Notes under the pieces: generated by a model
What the model saw: the letters and a program-made list of their open reading frames with translations, nothing else
Databases searched by the model: none
Told to the model about the DNA's origin: nothing
Made by a program: the position numbers and the translations under genes
In this document: positions 52,764-61,982 of the stretch, in pieces
Layout: every line of letters starts with the position of its first letter
Position numbering within the stretch: the stretch's first letter is position 1
NCBI RefSeq assembly: GCF_029892965.1
Contig: NZ_JARXWN010000006.1
Span: forward strand, 124,001 to 188,000
DNA: 64,000 nucleotides
Direction: 5' to 3'
Source of the DNA: Dysgonomonas sp. PF1-14
Lineage (GTDB): Bacteria > Bacteroidota > Bacteroidia > Bacteroidales > Dysgonomonadaceae

Positions 52764-53747
52764 TTATTTCACTTTTAGTTCGTTAATTTCTTCGGCTCTC
52801 AATAAATCCTCATTCTCAATTACAAAAGATTGGTTTCGGCCTCCGTTTTTCTCAAAAAGTTCGACTACCAACTGCTTGTCGTTGGGTATGGTAATTTTAT
52901 CGATTGTGAACACGGTGCGTTCACTTTTATTACCCCCGACAGACGAAACTAAATTATAAGCCCGAAGCGGATAGATCACCGTTTCCTGAATAGCTGTTTG
53001 CTTCATTACTTTCTTGTCTACTATTTTCATACGCACAAAGTCTACATCGAAAGGCACATTAGATGCGTTTTTGATGGAAGTATGCAGGTAGAGCAAGTTG
53101 TTATGCGAATAGATGCCTTTTAATAGGTATTGTATTCCAAAACGTTTGGAACCGACATGCTTAACTATCCGCTTATCAGTATTGTAGACAGCACGGTTTA
53201 TCAGGTAGACGATGCGGGGCGATTCGCTGCCCAACTCCTTCAGGTAGATGTCCATACTGTTATTGGGCTTATTGACAGAAACACCGTCGTGCATAAAATC
53301 TTTCATCTCGATATTGAGCTTTTCCGGTTCATCGGCGAATTTTACATTGAAAGTGTAATAGCTGCCTTCTTCGGTGATAACCGCCATATTGGTTTCCGTT
53401 TCAAAACTCCGGATAGCAGCCTTTACCCGCAGGATATTCTCCGATGTACCTGCTTTTCCTGCGATGATATTATTCGAACCTAAATCGACATAACGGATAG
53501 CTGCCGGAAAGATGATATGCACGGTCTTCTCGAAAGTAACCTCCAACCCGTATGGCGGAATCATGCGGTCGAATGTGATTTTCTTGGTCAGCCCCTCGTA
53601 ATAGTCTCCATAGGTCGGTTTGAGTACATGTTGCAAGTCTTTCTGCATTTCCTCCGGTGTCTGATTGATAACCGGAATAGTATCCGTCTGGGCATTGGCT
53701 GCGACAGTTATTGCCGCCAGTATTATTAATACAATATATTTTCTCAT
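52764..53747 (-). CDS. traN: TraN (VirB9-like) conjugative transposon protein
   Basis: A 327-residue exported protein. The ATG at 53747 gives a signal peptide (MRKYIVLIILAAITVAANAQ), while the start 8 codons earlier does not. The mature protein has two beta-rich domains, LEVTFEKTVHIIFPAAIRYV being the first strand block typical of VirB9/TraO-type ring proteins; KHVGSKRFGIQYLLKGIYSH and VDFVRMKIVDKKVMKQTAIQ belong to the C-terminal domain. It would form the outer membrane ring with TraM. Confidence 0.88.
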   Translation of the reverse strand: MRKYIVLIILAAITVAANAQTDTIPVINQTPEEMQKDLQHVLKPTYGDYYEGLTKKITFDRMIPPYGLEVTFEKTVHIIFPAAIRYVDLGSNNIIAGKAGTSENILRVKAAIRSFETETNMAVITEEGSYYTFNVKFADEPEKLNIEMKDFMHDGVSVNKPNNSMDIYLKELGSESPRIVYLINRAVYNTDKRIVKHVGSKRFGIQYLLKGIYSHNNLLYLHTSIKNASNVPFDVDFVRMKIVDKKVMKQTAIQETVIYPLRAYNLVSSVGGNKSERTVFTIDKITIPNDKQLVVELFEKNGGRNQSFVIENEDLLRAEEINELKVK

Positions 53748-53819
53748 CGTTTTTTGTTTTAAATTGTTCATTCTTAGCTTTTCATTTTACTTGTTTACTC
53801 GTCTACTTGTAACTCGTAA

Positions 53820-55112
53820 CTATTTAGGCATCAGCATTACCCTATATCCCGATTTGAGCGTTACCTTTACATGCCTTATCTTTTTCTGCATATAAGCCGA
53901 TAAACCCTGTATCGCCCCTTTGGTCAGGTCGGAGGTCAGTTGAGCACCCGTGCTTTCGGTCATGGTAAAGCTCGTGCCGACACTGCTTCCCATATTGGCC
54001 ATGATTTCTTTGGCAGCATTCATTTCCAACGAATCGGGAATATAGATTCCACGCTGCCCGTCTGAGTCGTACACCACCATTTCCACAGGGATAATTGTCC
54101 CCTCGTACTTGATAGAGGAAATCTGAATCTCCATTCGTTCTCCCTGCACTTTTGCAAGGCCTGTTACAATGGTGTTTTCGGGGATAAGAGTAGTTCCTGC
54201 CATGAGTGGCTCGGTCAGGCGCAGACGGGTGGTTTGTCCGTCTACCACAGTCTGGTCATCATGAACGATTGCGGCAATCGTATTTTTCTCCGATACCCCG
54301 ACTGTCCCACCCTCCGTATTAAAGCTGATGTTTCTCGGCTGATCATACATTTGGTAATACTCATCGCCACCTATGGACTGTGCTAATGCAGATACCGTCT
54401 GGTTTTGTATCTGCCGGATAGGAGTAATTTTAGTCTTGTTGTTACTATTGCTGCTACTACTTTTCAACGAACCGTTGGAAATGCGCTTGCTCAGACTTTC
54501 GTTACTGTTGTCCTGCTGGGTTTGTGGCATATACTTAGCAGCCATCTGGTAGGACTTTTCCATCAGCTCCAACTGCTCATCCATCGCCGATTGCTTGCTG
54601 TCCTTTTCGTTCATTTTGGCTTCCAGTTCCTCCAGCCGTTTCTTCATCTCTTCCTTTTCGGGATCGGATTTCGGCTGTTCATAGAAAGTACCCAGTGTGC
54701 GATTGATGTCCCGATAGGCGGAAACTGAACTGCCGATAGGCTCTTTCTCCTTTTCAGGAATTTCCACGTCTGTCGCGGGATCATCGGGGATAACAATGTT
54801 TACTTTGTCTGTACCGGATTCGTTTTCCAGCATACTTATATATCCCTGAAGGGATTGCATTCTGTCCTTTTGCTTATTCTGCATCTGTTCCTTTTCATAG
54901 GCGTCTTTCTTGTCGCCGATAATCTCGTCTTTGCCCGGATCGGGTATGTCGGCATTGAAGCCGATACCCTCCTGTAGCTTTATTTTGTCTGCATCCGATG
55001 GCTTAAATATCAGCCATATGCACCCCACACAGATAATTGCCATCAGGGCAAAAACAGCATATTTTTTAAGCTTTTGCTTTTGCTCCGAAGATATTTTCAG
55101 TCGTTCGTTCAT
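53820..55112 (-). CDS. traM: TraM (VirB10-like) conjugative transposon protein
   Basis: A 430-residue inner membrane protein that spans the periplasm. The N-terminal cytoplasmic piece is followed by a transmembrane helix (about 18-37), a Lys/Glu-rich periplasmic region with a coiled coil (165-190), an Asn/Ser-rich linker (NGSLKSSSSNSNNKTK), and the C-terminal VirB10-like beta domain (LRLTEPLMAGTTLIPENTIV to the end). TraM overlaps traL by 47 bases, an unusually long overlap. Confidence 0.88.
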   Translation of the reverse strand: MNERLKISSEQKQKLKKYAVFALMAIICVGCIWLIFKPSDADKIKLQEGIGFNADIPDPGKDEIIGDKKDAYEKEQMQNKQKDRMQSLQGYISMLENESGTDKVNIVIPDDPATDVEIPEKEKEPIGSSVSAYRDINRTLGTFYEQPKSDPEKEEMKKRLEELEAKMNEKDSKQSAMDEQLELMEKSYQMAAKYMPQTQQDNSNESLSKRISNGSLKSSSSNSNNKTKITPIRQIQNQTVSALAQSIGGDEYYQMYDQPRNISFNTEGGTVGVSEKNTIAAIVHDDQTVVDGQTTRLRLTEPLMAGTTLIPENTIVTGLAKVQGERMEIQISSIKYEGTIIPVEMVVYDSDGQRGIYIPDSLEMNAAKEIMANMGSSVGTSFTMTESTGAQLTSDLTKGAIQGLSAYMQKKIRHVKVTLKSGYRVMLMPK

Positions 55113-55422
55113 ATTCTTTGAATTTTTGTTGATTAATTCTTATACTGTCGATAGAATCCCTTCGGGTTTCTTGTTGATACAGGTCGAAGAGTTCCTTGTC
55201 AACAGGAGAATCCATCATTTGCTCTATCTCCAATACTTTCTTCTTTTCGCTTTGCTTTCCCCAATTATAAATTGTGGAAAAGGTAAAGTAGAGGTTTCCG
55301 ATGGTCAGTATCAGGAGCATTATCACTATCGCCGTTATCCGTTTGTCGGGTGTCAGTTCTCCGCACAGGTCTTTGATCTTACCTTCCAACCAATAGCCTA
55401 ATTCTTTTAATCGTTCTTTCAT
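55066..55422 (-). CDS. traL: TraL (DUF3989) conjugative transposon protein
   Basis: A 118-residue inner membrane protein with one helix (ITAIVIMLLILTIGNLYFTF, about 29-48) and a charged coiled-coil tail. It matches DUF3989, the TraL family that sits between TraK and TraM. The end of the frame reaches 47 bases into traM. It follows traK by 5 bases. Confidence 0.83.
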   Translation of the reverse strand: MKERLKELGYWLEGKIKDLCGELTPDKRITAIVIMLLILTIGNLYFTFSTIYNWGKQSEKKKVLEIEQMMDSPVDKELFDLYQQETRRDSIDSIRINQQKFKEYERTTENIFGAKAKA

Positions 55423-55427
55423 AATCC

Positions 55428-56051
55428 TTAGCGTGCTAATACCCTGACATCCTTATTCTCCCTGACTTCGAATCCTTCGATAATAAAGCCGTGCGGATTA
55501 CTTTCCGAGCGAACGGAGTTCAGCAGGCGACAATAGGTTACCAAAGAGCGTTCGGTAATATTGCTTTCCCGGATAATCATCTGCCGGGCATAAGTCGCTG
55601 CTTCGTAAGGATAGCTATTCATATTGCATACGACACTGTCTATCCGGATGGTCTGATTGATATTTCCGGAGATGATGCGGTTGTAAAAACCCTTCTCCGA
55701 CAAGTCTTTATAATAATTGAAAGCCGACTTATCGGACAGGAGTAATGCCCTGCCGGTATTACTTTCAATGGCACTCTTGTCAGGCGACAGTGTGAAGAAG
55801 AGTTCATGAAAACGCCTGACGTGTTCTCTCGCTTCTACAGGGCGGTTTTGCGACAAATCCTGCGAGAGAGCCAGCATCAGCGATTTCCCGTTGTCTAACA
55901 CATATATTTTTTGACGTTGCTTTTCCGCAAAGTCATACGCACTGTATAGGGAGTAGCCTGTAACGACGGCGCACATACATAGAAACACAATGCCGAAAAT
56001 GCGGAGTTGTTTAAAACTCGTTTCGATATTTTTTAATGATTTAAATTCCAT
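55428..56051 (-). CDS. traK: TraK (VirB8-like) conjugative transposon protein
   Basis: A 207-residue inner membrane protein. One transmembrane helix (LRIFGIVFLCMCAVVTGYSL, about 16-35) is followed by a periplasmic domain of the NTF2-like fold: EAREHVRRFHELFFTLSPDK, YLSEKG-type FYNRIISGNINQTIRIDSVV, and TYCRLLNSVRSESNPHGFII. This matches TraK of Bacteroides conjugative transposons, similar to VirB8 of type IV secretion. It is required for assembly of the channel. Confidence 0.9.
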   Translation of the reverse strand: MEFKSLKNIETSFKQLRIFGIVFLCMCAVVTGYSLYSAYDFAEKQRQKIYVLDNGKSLMLALSQDLSQNRPVEAREHVRRFHELFFTLSPDKSAIESNTGRALLLSDKSAFNYYKDLSEKGFYNRIISGNINQTIRIDSVVCNMNSYPYEAATYARQMIIRESNITERSLVTYCRLLNSVRSESNPHGFIIEGFEVRENKDVRVLAR

Positions 56052-56078
56052 AAATTCAATTTGAAAATTTGATAATTA

Positions 56079-57182
56079 TTAAGGAGTCTTACTTGAAGAG
56101 CCGGATTGTCCACCATCTCCTGTGGCGTAATTCCTTCCTTGTGGCTGACTGCCGCCGCCGGCAGAACTACTACTGCTACTACCGGGATTACCGCCTCCTT
56201 TCAATCGTCCTGTAATATTTCCTGCTGCAGCTCCGGCAGCTCCTCCGGCGATTGCACTGCCTTTGGTTGCCGTCTGGTTTACATTCTTACCGAAGTTACC
56301 TATACCCCCGGCCGAGATTATCCAGCCTGCAACTGTCGGAATAGTGAAGTAGCCTACAATGCCGATGATCATAAACAGGATATAGATTACATCCGAGTTA
56401 TCTAAAGAAAAATTCGGGTCAATCTCCATGCGCTCGATATCAGCTTGCAGCATCAGGGATTGAAGCCGCGCCAGTATCGTACTGAATAAATCCGATACGG
56501 GTAGCCACAGGTAAACAGAAATATAGCGGGTTATCCATTGGGTAAGGGTAGATGAAAAACCGTCCCAGACGGATATGCCGAAAGCGATAGGTCCCAGTAT
56601 AGCCAATACTATCAGAAAGAAAGTACGAATCACATCGATAACCAACGCCGCAGCTTTGAAGATTATCTCCAGCAGTTCACGGAAAGTATTGCGTATCCAT
56701 TTCTTGACATCATACAGTTCCCGTTCCAGATATAGCCCTACCTTTGTTCCCACATCGGTGATACCCAGCTCTTCCATCTTGGCATCGAATATCTCGTTAT
56801 CCACCAGATAAGCCGTTTCTGGATTCCGCCGCATAGCTTCATATTCCAGCTTATCTTTCTGTTCCGCATATTTCTGCATATCGAATGTTTCGGATTGCAG
56901 CATCCCGTGTGTTCCCTTTACAACCGGGCTCATCACGCTGTTAATCGTACCGATTACAATGGACGGAAAAAACATGATACATAGCCCGATGGCAAAAGGA
57001 CGGAGCAGGGGGTAAACATCAATCGGCTCTGCCCTTGAAAGGGATTGCCAAACCCGATGGGCGACATAAAACAATGCTCCCAGTCCGGCTATTCCTTTGG
57101 CTACGCCAACCATATTGCCGCATAAGGGCATCATCTGTTCGTAGAGTGTCCGCAGTGTTTCGTGAAATTGATTAAAATCCAT
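56079..57182 (-). CDS. traJ: TraJ (VirB6-like) conjugative transposon protein
   Basis: A 367-residue inner membrane protein with five or six transmembrane helices (for example GIAGLGALFYVAHRVW, AIGLCIMFFPSIVIGTINSV, LILEIIFKAAALVIDVIRTF-type segments), of the VirB6/TrbL kind. The last 80 residues are Gly/Ser-rich (GGGNPGSSSSSSAGGGSQPQ), probably disordered and exposed. It lies between traI and traK and would form part of the inner membrane pore. Confidence 0.88.
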   Translation of the reverse strand: MDFNQFHETLRTLYEQMMPLCGNMVGVAKGIAGLGALFYVAHRVWQSLSRAEPIDVYPLLRPFAIGLCIMFFPSIVIGTINSVMSPVVKGTHGMLQSETFDMQKYAEQKDKLEYEAMRRNPETAYLVDNEIFDAKMEELGITDVGTKVGLYLERELYDVKKWIRNTFRELLEIIFKAAALVIDVIRTFFLIVLAILGPIAFGISVWDGFSSTLTQWITRYISVYLWLPVSDLFSTILARLQSLMLQADIERMEIDPNFSLDNSDVIYILFMIIGIVGYFTIPTVAGWIISAGGIGNFGKNVNQTATKGSAIAGGAAGAAAGNITGRLKGGGNPGSSSSSSAGGGSQPQGRNYATGDGGQSGSSSKTP

Positions 57183-57287
57183 AAATTCAATTTTTTAATG
57201 TGAGAATATGCCGATGTGCCAATGAGGTTCGCTTCGTGTTAATTTCCGAATTTGCTAATTGACACATTAGCACATTAGCACATTGAT

Positions 57288-57917
57288 TTACCAATAACGA
57301 GCATCCGGATTACCATACAAGGTATTGACACGGGATGTCTCCCCTTTTTTCTTGGCTCTGAGATAAGAAATACTGATATTCTTGTTGGTATAGTATTTCA
57401 CCAGATTACGGTAGCTTACCATTTCGTCATAGCAATGATTGACCACATCCATACGATCTTTGTCGCTTAATGATAAGGTGCTGATATTTACTACTCCTTT
57501 CAATTCATTCAGTACATCACCTGATTGTTCCAACAGTTTAGTATACCCGTGAGCAATGGCATTGAGTTCGTCTATCGAGAAGTTGGGATCGGACAGCATT
57601 TTTTGAAAATTAGTAACATAGATTTCCGACACTTCTCCAACCATCAGGATGGTCTTTTGAACTTTTTTCGCGTCTTTTACTAAATTATTGACCGCTTTGA
57701 GCGCATCGTAATACTCTTTCCCTTGATTATAAACCTTTTGAACTTCTTTGAAATTACTGATCATGGTTTGGGCAGTACTCGAAGTTTGTACAATCTGCTT
57801 GCTGGTATTGACAATGCTCTGTGTGAAATTACTTGGGTCCCAGACCGTCCATTGGGCACTCATATTGGTTGTGAAAAGCATAAGGCTTATGCACAACATG
57901 AAAAATTTTGCTTTCAT
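57288..57917 (-). CDS. traI: TraI (DUF4141) conjugative transposon protein
   Basis: A 209-residue exported protein with a signal peptide (MKAKFFMLCISLMLFTTNMSA) and a helical mature part with WTVWDPSNFTQSIVNTSKQI and ALKAVNNLVKDAKKVQKTIL. It matches DUF4141, also compared with VirB5 minor pilus proteins. It is separated from traJ by about 105 bases containing repeats of CACATTAG (57265-57283) and no gene, and from traG by 45 bases. Confidence 0.85.
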   Translation of the reverse strand: MKAKFFMLCISLMLFTTNMSAQWTVWDPSNFTQSIVNTSKQIVQTSSTAQTMISNFKEVQKVYNQGKEYYDALKAVNNLVKDAKKVQKTILMVGEVSEIYVTNFQKMLSDPNFSIDELNAIAHGYTKLLEQSGDVLNELKGVVNISTLSLSDKDRMDVVNHCYDEMVSYRNLVKYYTNKNISISYLRAKKKGETSRVNTLYGNPDARYW

Positions 57918-57962
57918 ATTGAAATTGTTTTTAAATGAATACTTGTATGATTTTTAAGAGAT

Positions 57963-60458
57963 TTATCTCTTGTCCGCTAATTGCTTAATCGCTAATTCTA
58001 TATCGCCGTCCAATTTTTCAGCTAAACGGAAGACTTCTAGCTTTTCGGTTTCTTCGGTTGTATAACTCAGGTATTCCGCTTTGCTCACTTCGGTGGCATA
58101 TACCGCCGATTGCATACCGCCCAATCCTATCCAGACTTCCTTATAAATCCGTTGCGGATTATTCGACATATTGATGGAGAGTATCTGCGAGCGTTCCTTA
58201 TCGGTCAGTCCCAGCAAGGACTGTATCGCGTCGAACTTATTCATGTACTTGCGCTGGTCAAGCAGTATCTTGCAGTCGGAGTTGTTGATAATGGCTTCCT
58301 TGACAATCGGAGACGAGATAATATCATCCACTTCCTGCGTAACGACAATGGCTTCCCCGAAATACTTCCGGACCGTTTTATACATATATTTCAGATAATC
58401 AGCCATATTGGGGGAAGATAGAGCCTTCCAGGCTTCTTCCACAATCAGTTGTTTACGAATGCCTTTCAGATGCCGGAGCTTGTTGATGAATGCCTCCATG
58501 ATGATGATGGTTACCACCGGAAAAAGTTCTTTATTCTCCTTTATCTGGTCAATTTCGAATACAATGAAGCGTTTATTCAGCAAGTCCAATTCCTTGTCCG
58601 AGTTCAGCAGGAAGTCGAAGCGGCCGCCCTTGTAATACTGGCGGAGGGTGGTCAGCAGATTGTCGATATTAAAATCTTCCTTATCCACCTTAATATCCCG
58701 TCGGGTTAATTCCGCTTTATATTCATCCCGCATAAATTCATAGAAGGAGTTGAAGCCGGGAACAATACTCCTGTCGGTTTGTATTCGTTTGATATATTCA
58801 TCGACAGCACTGCCTAACTCGCCCGATTCGGTCTTGCTGATCTTGTCATCCTCACTTTTCCAAAGAGTCAGTAAGAGGGTTTTCAGGCTGTCCTTTTTCT
58901 CCACATCAAACTGCCCGTTGTCCGTATAGAAAGGATTGAATGAAATGGGATTTTCTTCCGTATAGGTGAAATAGATTCCGTCCTCTCCTTTGGTCTTGCG
59001 GTTTATCAGCTCACACAATCCCTGATAGGAATTACCCGTATCGACTAACAGTACGTGTGTTCCCTGTTCGTAGTATTGGCGCACAAGGTGATTCATAAAG
59101 AAGGATTTTCCAGAACCGCTCGGCCCCAATACAAACTTGTTGCGGTTGGTAATAATCCCTTTTTTCATGGGCAGGTCGGAAATATCCAGATGCAAGGGTT
59201 TTCCCGTCAGGCGGTCTACCATCTTGATACCGAAAGGCGAAGGCGAACTCCGGTAGTTGGTTTCGGCGATAAAGAAGCACAGAGCCTGCTCGATGAAGGT
59301 GTAGAAACTTTCTTCCGCCGGAAAGTCTCCCGCGTTGCCCGGGATGCCTGCCCAAAAGAGTGTCGGGGTATCCACCGTATTGTGCCGGGGTTTACATTCC
59401 ATCAGAGCCAGCTGACTGCCCACATCGTTCTTGATGCGGGAAAGCTCCTCCTTGTCTTCCGACCAAGCCATTACATTGACATGACAGCGTACCGAGGTCA
59501 GCCCGTAGCTATGCGCTTCGTTCAGGTAGTCTTCGATCCACTCTTTGTTTATTTGATTGGAACGGCTGTACCGAGATAACGAGTGCATATTTCTAGCTTG
59601 CTTTTCAAAACGTTTGAGGTTTTCCGTGTGGTCGTCAATGAAAATGTACTGGTTCACGATGTGGTTGCAGGACAAGAGAACACCTATCGGCGCGGCAAAA
59701 GACAGGCGGCAATCGCTTCTGTCGGTAGACAAGCGTTCGTATCGGCTGTCGGTCTGTACCTTTCCCGGCAGGTCTTCGGTATCGGAAAGGGTATGCAGGC
59801 AGAGGCATTTATCGCCTATCTTCATTTGCCCTGCCCCAAGTGTTATATCCTGCAAGCAGGTAGTGTCTTCCTGCGACAGGGAGAAATACTTTTCCACAAT
59901 ACCGGCTTCGGATTCCGTGCCTACAATCTCGTCGGTAGTAATGCGAGTTAGTTTTACAAATCCCGAATCATTCAAAATCCGCTCGAATTGTCCGACTGCT
60001 TCTAAGAACTTTTGGATAGTTTCTTTGTCCTGCATTTTCTTCGGGATGATAAATCCCCGTGTCAGTGCGTTGAAGTTGCTCTGTTGGCGTGCCCTGTCTT
60101 TCGTTGTTTTGGTCAGGAACAGATAACTGCTATGGTTCAAATACGGACGTTCATTGAAATGACGCTCGAAACTGCGGGATAAAAAACTGATGTCTTCCTT
60201 GTCTACCTCCGGCTCATACTTTTCCTCGACAAACCAGTCCTGACGATGGACAATAGTGTAATCGGGAAGTACCTTGACCGCTTTGAGCCAGGCAGCGTGC
60301 ATCGCTTCATATTCTGCGGAAGTAACGGTAAAGAGTTCGGGCAGCTCTACCCGATAGGCTACCGACAAGTCAGCGTCTTTGCTCAGGATGCAGTCGTGTT
60401 CGACAGTCAGCAGTGGAAATTTACTTTCCAATGTGGCTGCTTTGGCTGTATTTCTCAT
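57963..60458 (-). CDS. traG: TraG (VirB4-like) conjugative transposon ATPase
   Basis: The main ATPase of the type IV-like transfer machine, 831 residues, cytoplasmic at the inner membrane. An N-terminal domain (1-430) is followed by the RecA-like domain with Walker A GPSGSGKS (445-452) and Walker B LIVEEAWK (671-678), plus DCKILLDQRKYMNKFDAI and QEVDDIISSPIVKEAIINNS. It shares a 4-base overlap with traF. Length and motifs agree with TraG/VirB4 proteins of CTnDOT. Confidence 0.95.
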   Translation of the reverse strand: MRNTAKAATLESKFPLLTVEHDCILSKDADLSVAYRVELPELFTVTSAEYEAMHAAWLKAVKVLPDYTIVHRQDWFVEEKYEPEVDKEDISFLSRSFERHFNERPYLNHSSYLFLTKTTKDRARQQSNFNALTRGFIIPKKMQDKETIQKFLEAVGQFERILNDSGFVKLTRITTDEIVGTESEAGIVEKYFSLSQEDTTCLQDITLGAGQMKIGDKCLCLHTLSDTEDLPGKVQTDSRYERLSTDRSDCRLSFAAPIGVLLSCNHIVNQYIFIDDHTENLKRFEKQARNMHSLSRYSRSNQINKEWIEDYLNEAHSYGLTSVRCHVNVMAWSEDKEELSRIKNDVGSQLALMECKPRHNTVDTPTLFWAGIPGNAGDFPAEESFYTFIEQALCFFIAETNYRSSPSPFGIKMVDRLTGKPLHLDISDLPMKKGIITNRNKFVLGPSGSGKSFFMNHLVRQYYEQGTHVLLVDTGNSYQGLCELINRKTKGEDGIYFTYTEENPISFNPFYTDNGQFDVEKKDSLKTLLLTLWKSEDDKISKTESGELGSAVDEYIKRIQTDRSIVPGFNSFYEFMRDEYKAELTRRDIKVDKEDFNIDNLLTTLRQYYKGGRFDFLLNSDKELDLLNKRFIVFEIDQIKENKELFPVVTIIIMEAFINKLRHLKGIRKQLIVEEAWKALSSPNMADYLKYMYKTVRKYFGEAIVVTQEVDDIISSPIVKEAIINNSDCKILLDQRKYMNKFDAIQSLLGLTDKERSQILSINMSNNPQRIYKEVWIGLGGMQSAVYATEVSKAEYLSYTTEETEKLEVFRLAEKLDGDIELAIKQLADKR

Positions 60459-60784
60459 CGGCCGGCTCCTTCCTTTTTTCTTCGGAAAAGCCGTTCGATG
60501 CGCAGCCTGTTGATGATATATCGGGGGTGGTTGCGGGCAGCCTGCATCTTCATCAGTCCGAATTCCCCGTACTTATCATTCAGGTGGAAGGTAAGCCAAA
60601 CCAACGTGGAAGCCGTAACAACTCCGAAGCCGATACAGATAGTCTGGCTGATACCTATCATATACATGATTACGAAAATCACGAATACGGACAGCAGTCC
60701 TCCGGCGAAGATGAACAGGTATTGGGATTTGAGGCCCTTGAACTCGGCGGGCTTGCCGATTCCTTTATTAATCGAGTATTCCAT
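60455..60784 (-). CDS. traF: TraF (DUF4133) conjugative transposon protein
   Basis: A 109-residue protein; the ATG at 60784 (MEYSINKGIGKPAEFKGLKS) was chosen because the frame upstream of it reads as DNA that lacks protein-like composition. It has two hydrophobic helices (YLFIFAGGLLSVFVIFVIMY and QTICIGFGVVTASTLVWLTF) and a positively charged C-terminus (RIERLFRRKKEGAGR). It is a VirB3-type subunit, and the 4-base overlap with traG matches the VirB3-VirB4 pairing. Confidence 0.87.
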   Translation of the reverse strand: MEYSINKGIGKPAEFKGLKSQYLFIFAGGLLSVFVIFVIMYMIGISQTICIGFGVVTASTLVWLTFHLNDKYGEFGLMKMQAARNHPRYIINRLRIERLFRRKKEGAGR

Positions 60785-60863
60785 TCTTCTTGTGTTTAAA
60801 AATTTATTTAACTCATGTAGATTCCTTATTTCCCCCTTTCGGGGGAAGTGAGGGTCTGTGGGT

Positions 60864-61163
60864 TTACAAGAAGAAAGAACGCAGGATGGTTGCCGCCACA
60901 ATCAGGAAGATACAGGCTCCGAACCACGATGCGGCGGTTTTACTGGTATCGGGATCGCCCGAACTGAACTTCCCGTACACTTTCACACCCCCGATCAGTC
61001 CGACAACGGCTCCGATGGCATAGATGAGTTTTGTGCCGGGCTCGAAATACGATGTTACCATATTGGTGGCTTCGGTAATACCGCCGATACCGTTTCCCTG
61101 AGCAAAAAGGCTTGATGCTATGGCTAAAATCATAGCCATAGAAAGAAGAAGTTTCTTTCTCAT
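60864..61163 (-). CDS. traE: TraE (DUF4134) conjugative transposon protein
   Basis: A 99-residue VirB2/pilin-like subunit. Signal-like MRKKLLLSMAMILAIASSLF and two hydrophobic segments (KLIYAIGAVVGLIGGVKVYG and TAASWFGACIFLIVAATILR) match DUF4134. It lies 79 bases upstream of traF and 133 bases after traD, with a hairpin between, which would allow a higher level of this abundant subunit. Confidence 0.87.
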   Translation of the reverse strand: MRKKLLLSMAMILAIASSLFAQGNGIGGITEATNMVTSYFEPGTKLIYAIGAVVGLIGGVKVYGKFSSGDPDTSKTAASWFGACIFLIVAATILRSFFL

Positions 61164-61184
61164 AAAAATTGATTTGTTTTAATT

Positions 61185-61211
61185 GCCGTGGGGGTGGATA
61201 GTCCCCACGGC
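61185..61211 (-). terminator. GC-rich hairpin between traD and traE
   Basis: GCCGTGGGG (61185-61193) pairs with CCCCACGGC (61203-61211), a perfect 9-bp stem with a 9-base loop, followed on the minus strand by AATTAAAACAAA. It may act as a partial terminator or as a stabiliser of the downstream message. A second short GGCC hairpin is at 61251-61262. Confidence 0.5.
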
Positions 61212-61296
61212 GGGTTAGACTTGGATAATTAAAATGGATAATTAGTGAGGCCGCAGGCCGTCTTGTAGACTTGTTTACTATTTTTTACATAAGCTT

Positions 61297-61977
61297 TTAT
61301 TTAGGGTTTAAAAATTTTGCAACATCAAAATTTCCCAGATCGTCGGATTCGGGAATATTATCTAAATCGTCGGAATTTTCACTTTCTTTCTTCTGAAGAG
61401 CTATATGCAGGTCTATTAGTTCGGATATTATACTTGCCGTTTTTCCGGAAGAAAGTTGCTCCACGATCTCGGTTTCTTTGTTCTCGTATAATATTTTGCC
61501 TGCTTTCTGCTGTTCAATTTGTGATACTTCCGTAGATTCAACAACGTATTTTATTTTATACAGATCGTTGATTTCCAGCCCAGAAGCATAATATACATCT
61601 TTCCCAAACATTTCCTTCAATTCGATAACCTCTTGCTCCTCGTCAATTTCATCATTTGGTTCTCTATCCAGTGAATAGTCAATATCTAATGGAGCCGGAT
61701 CACTTTCTTCTGCAAAGTTATGGTCATCCTCTGCTATTTCCGGTTCTTTCGCAAGAGGGGTGGTAGAGGTTGGCAGTGGTTGGCACAGGCTAAAGTTACT
61801 TTTACCTACTATCGAGACTTCCGTTTCGCTGCTTTTCGGTTTATCTGTTTCGCCTTTTTGCTCTTTTTCCAACTGCGCCTTTCCCAAGCGAAAAATATAA
61901 TATGCTTTTTTTATTATCGGGTAAAGTAAAATCCAGAGCAGAAGGATTGCGGACAAAACTGTTATTGTCAGTATCAT
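61297..61977 (-). CDS. TraD-like conjugative transposon membrane protein
   Basis: A 226-residue protein with one N-terminal transmembrane helix (MILTITVLSAILLLWILLYP) and an acidic cytoplasmic domain (EEESDPAPLDIDYSLDREPN). It fits the TraD protein of Bacteroides conjugative transposons by position between DUF3408 and TraE; sequence similarity was not tested. A 31-bp segment of the gene (61759-61789) is repeated upstream of traA. Repeated Pro and Ser stretches make the middle region likely disordered. Confidence 0.65.
   Translation of the reverse strand: MILTITVLSAILLLWILLYPIIKKAYYIFRLGKAQLEKEQKGETDKPKSSETEVSIVGKSNFSLCQPLPTSTTPLAKEPEIAEDDHNFAEESDPAPLDIDYSLDREPNDEIDEEQEVIELKEMFGKDVYYASGLEINDLYKIKYVVESTEVSQIEQQKAGKILYENKETEIVEQLSSGKTASIISELIDLHIALQKKESENSDDLDNIPESDDLGNFDVAKFLNPK
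61759..61789 (+). repeat. 31-bp repeat, copy inside the traD-like gene
   Basis: The plus-strand segment starting GGTGGTAGAGGTTGGCAGTG recurs at 63599-63629 with one mismatch (A to C) and in the same direction. It contains two spaced GGTTGGCA units. Here it encodes the residues around CQPLPTSTTP on the minus strand. Confidence 0.6.
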
Positions 61978-61982
61978 GGCGT

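Noticed and set aside
59055-60126. Long plus-strand frames opposite traG
   Set aside because: They lie entirely antisense to a well-supported ATPase gene with intact Walker motifs; they reflect codon bias of the minus strand.
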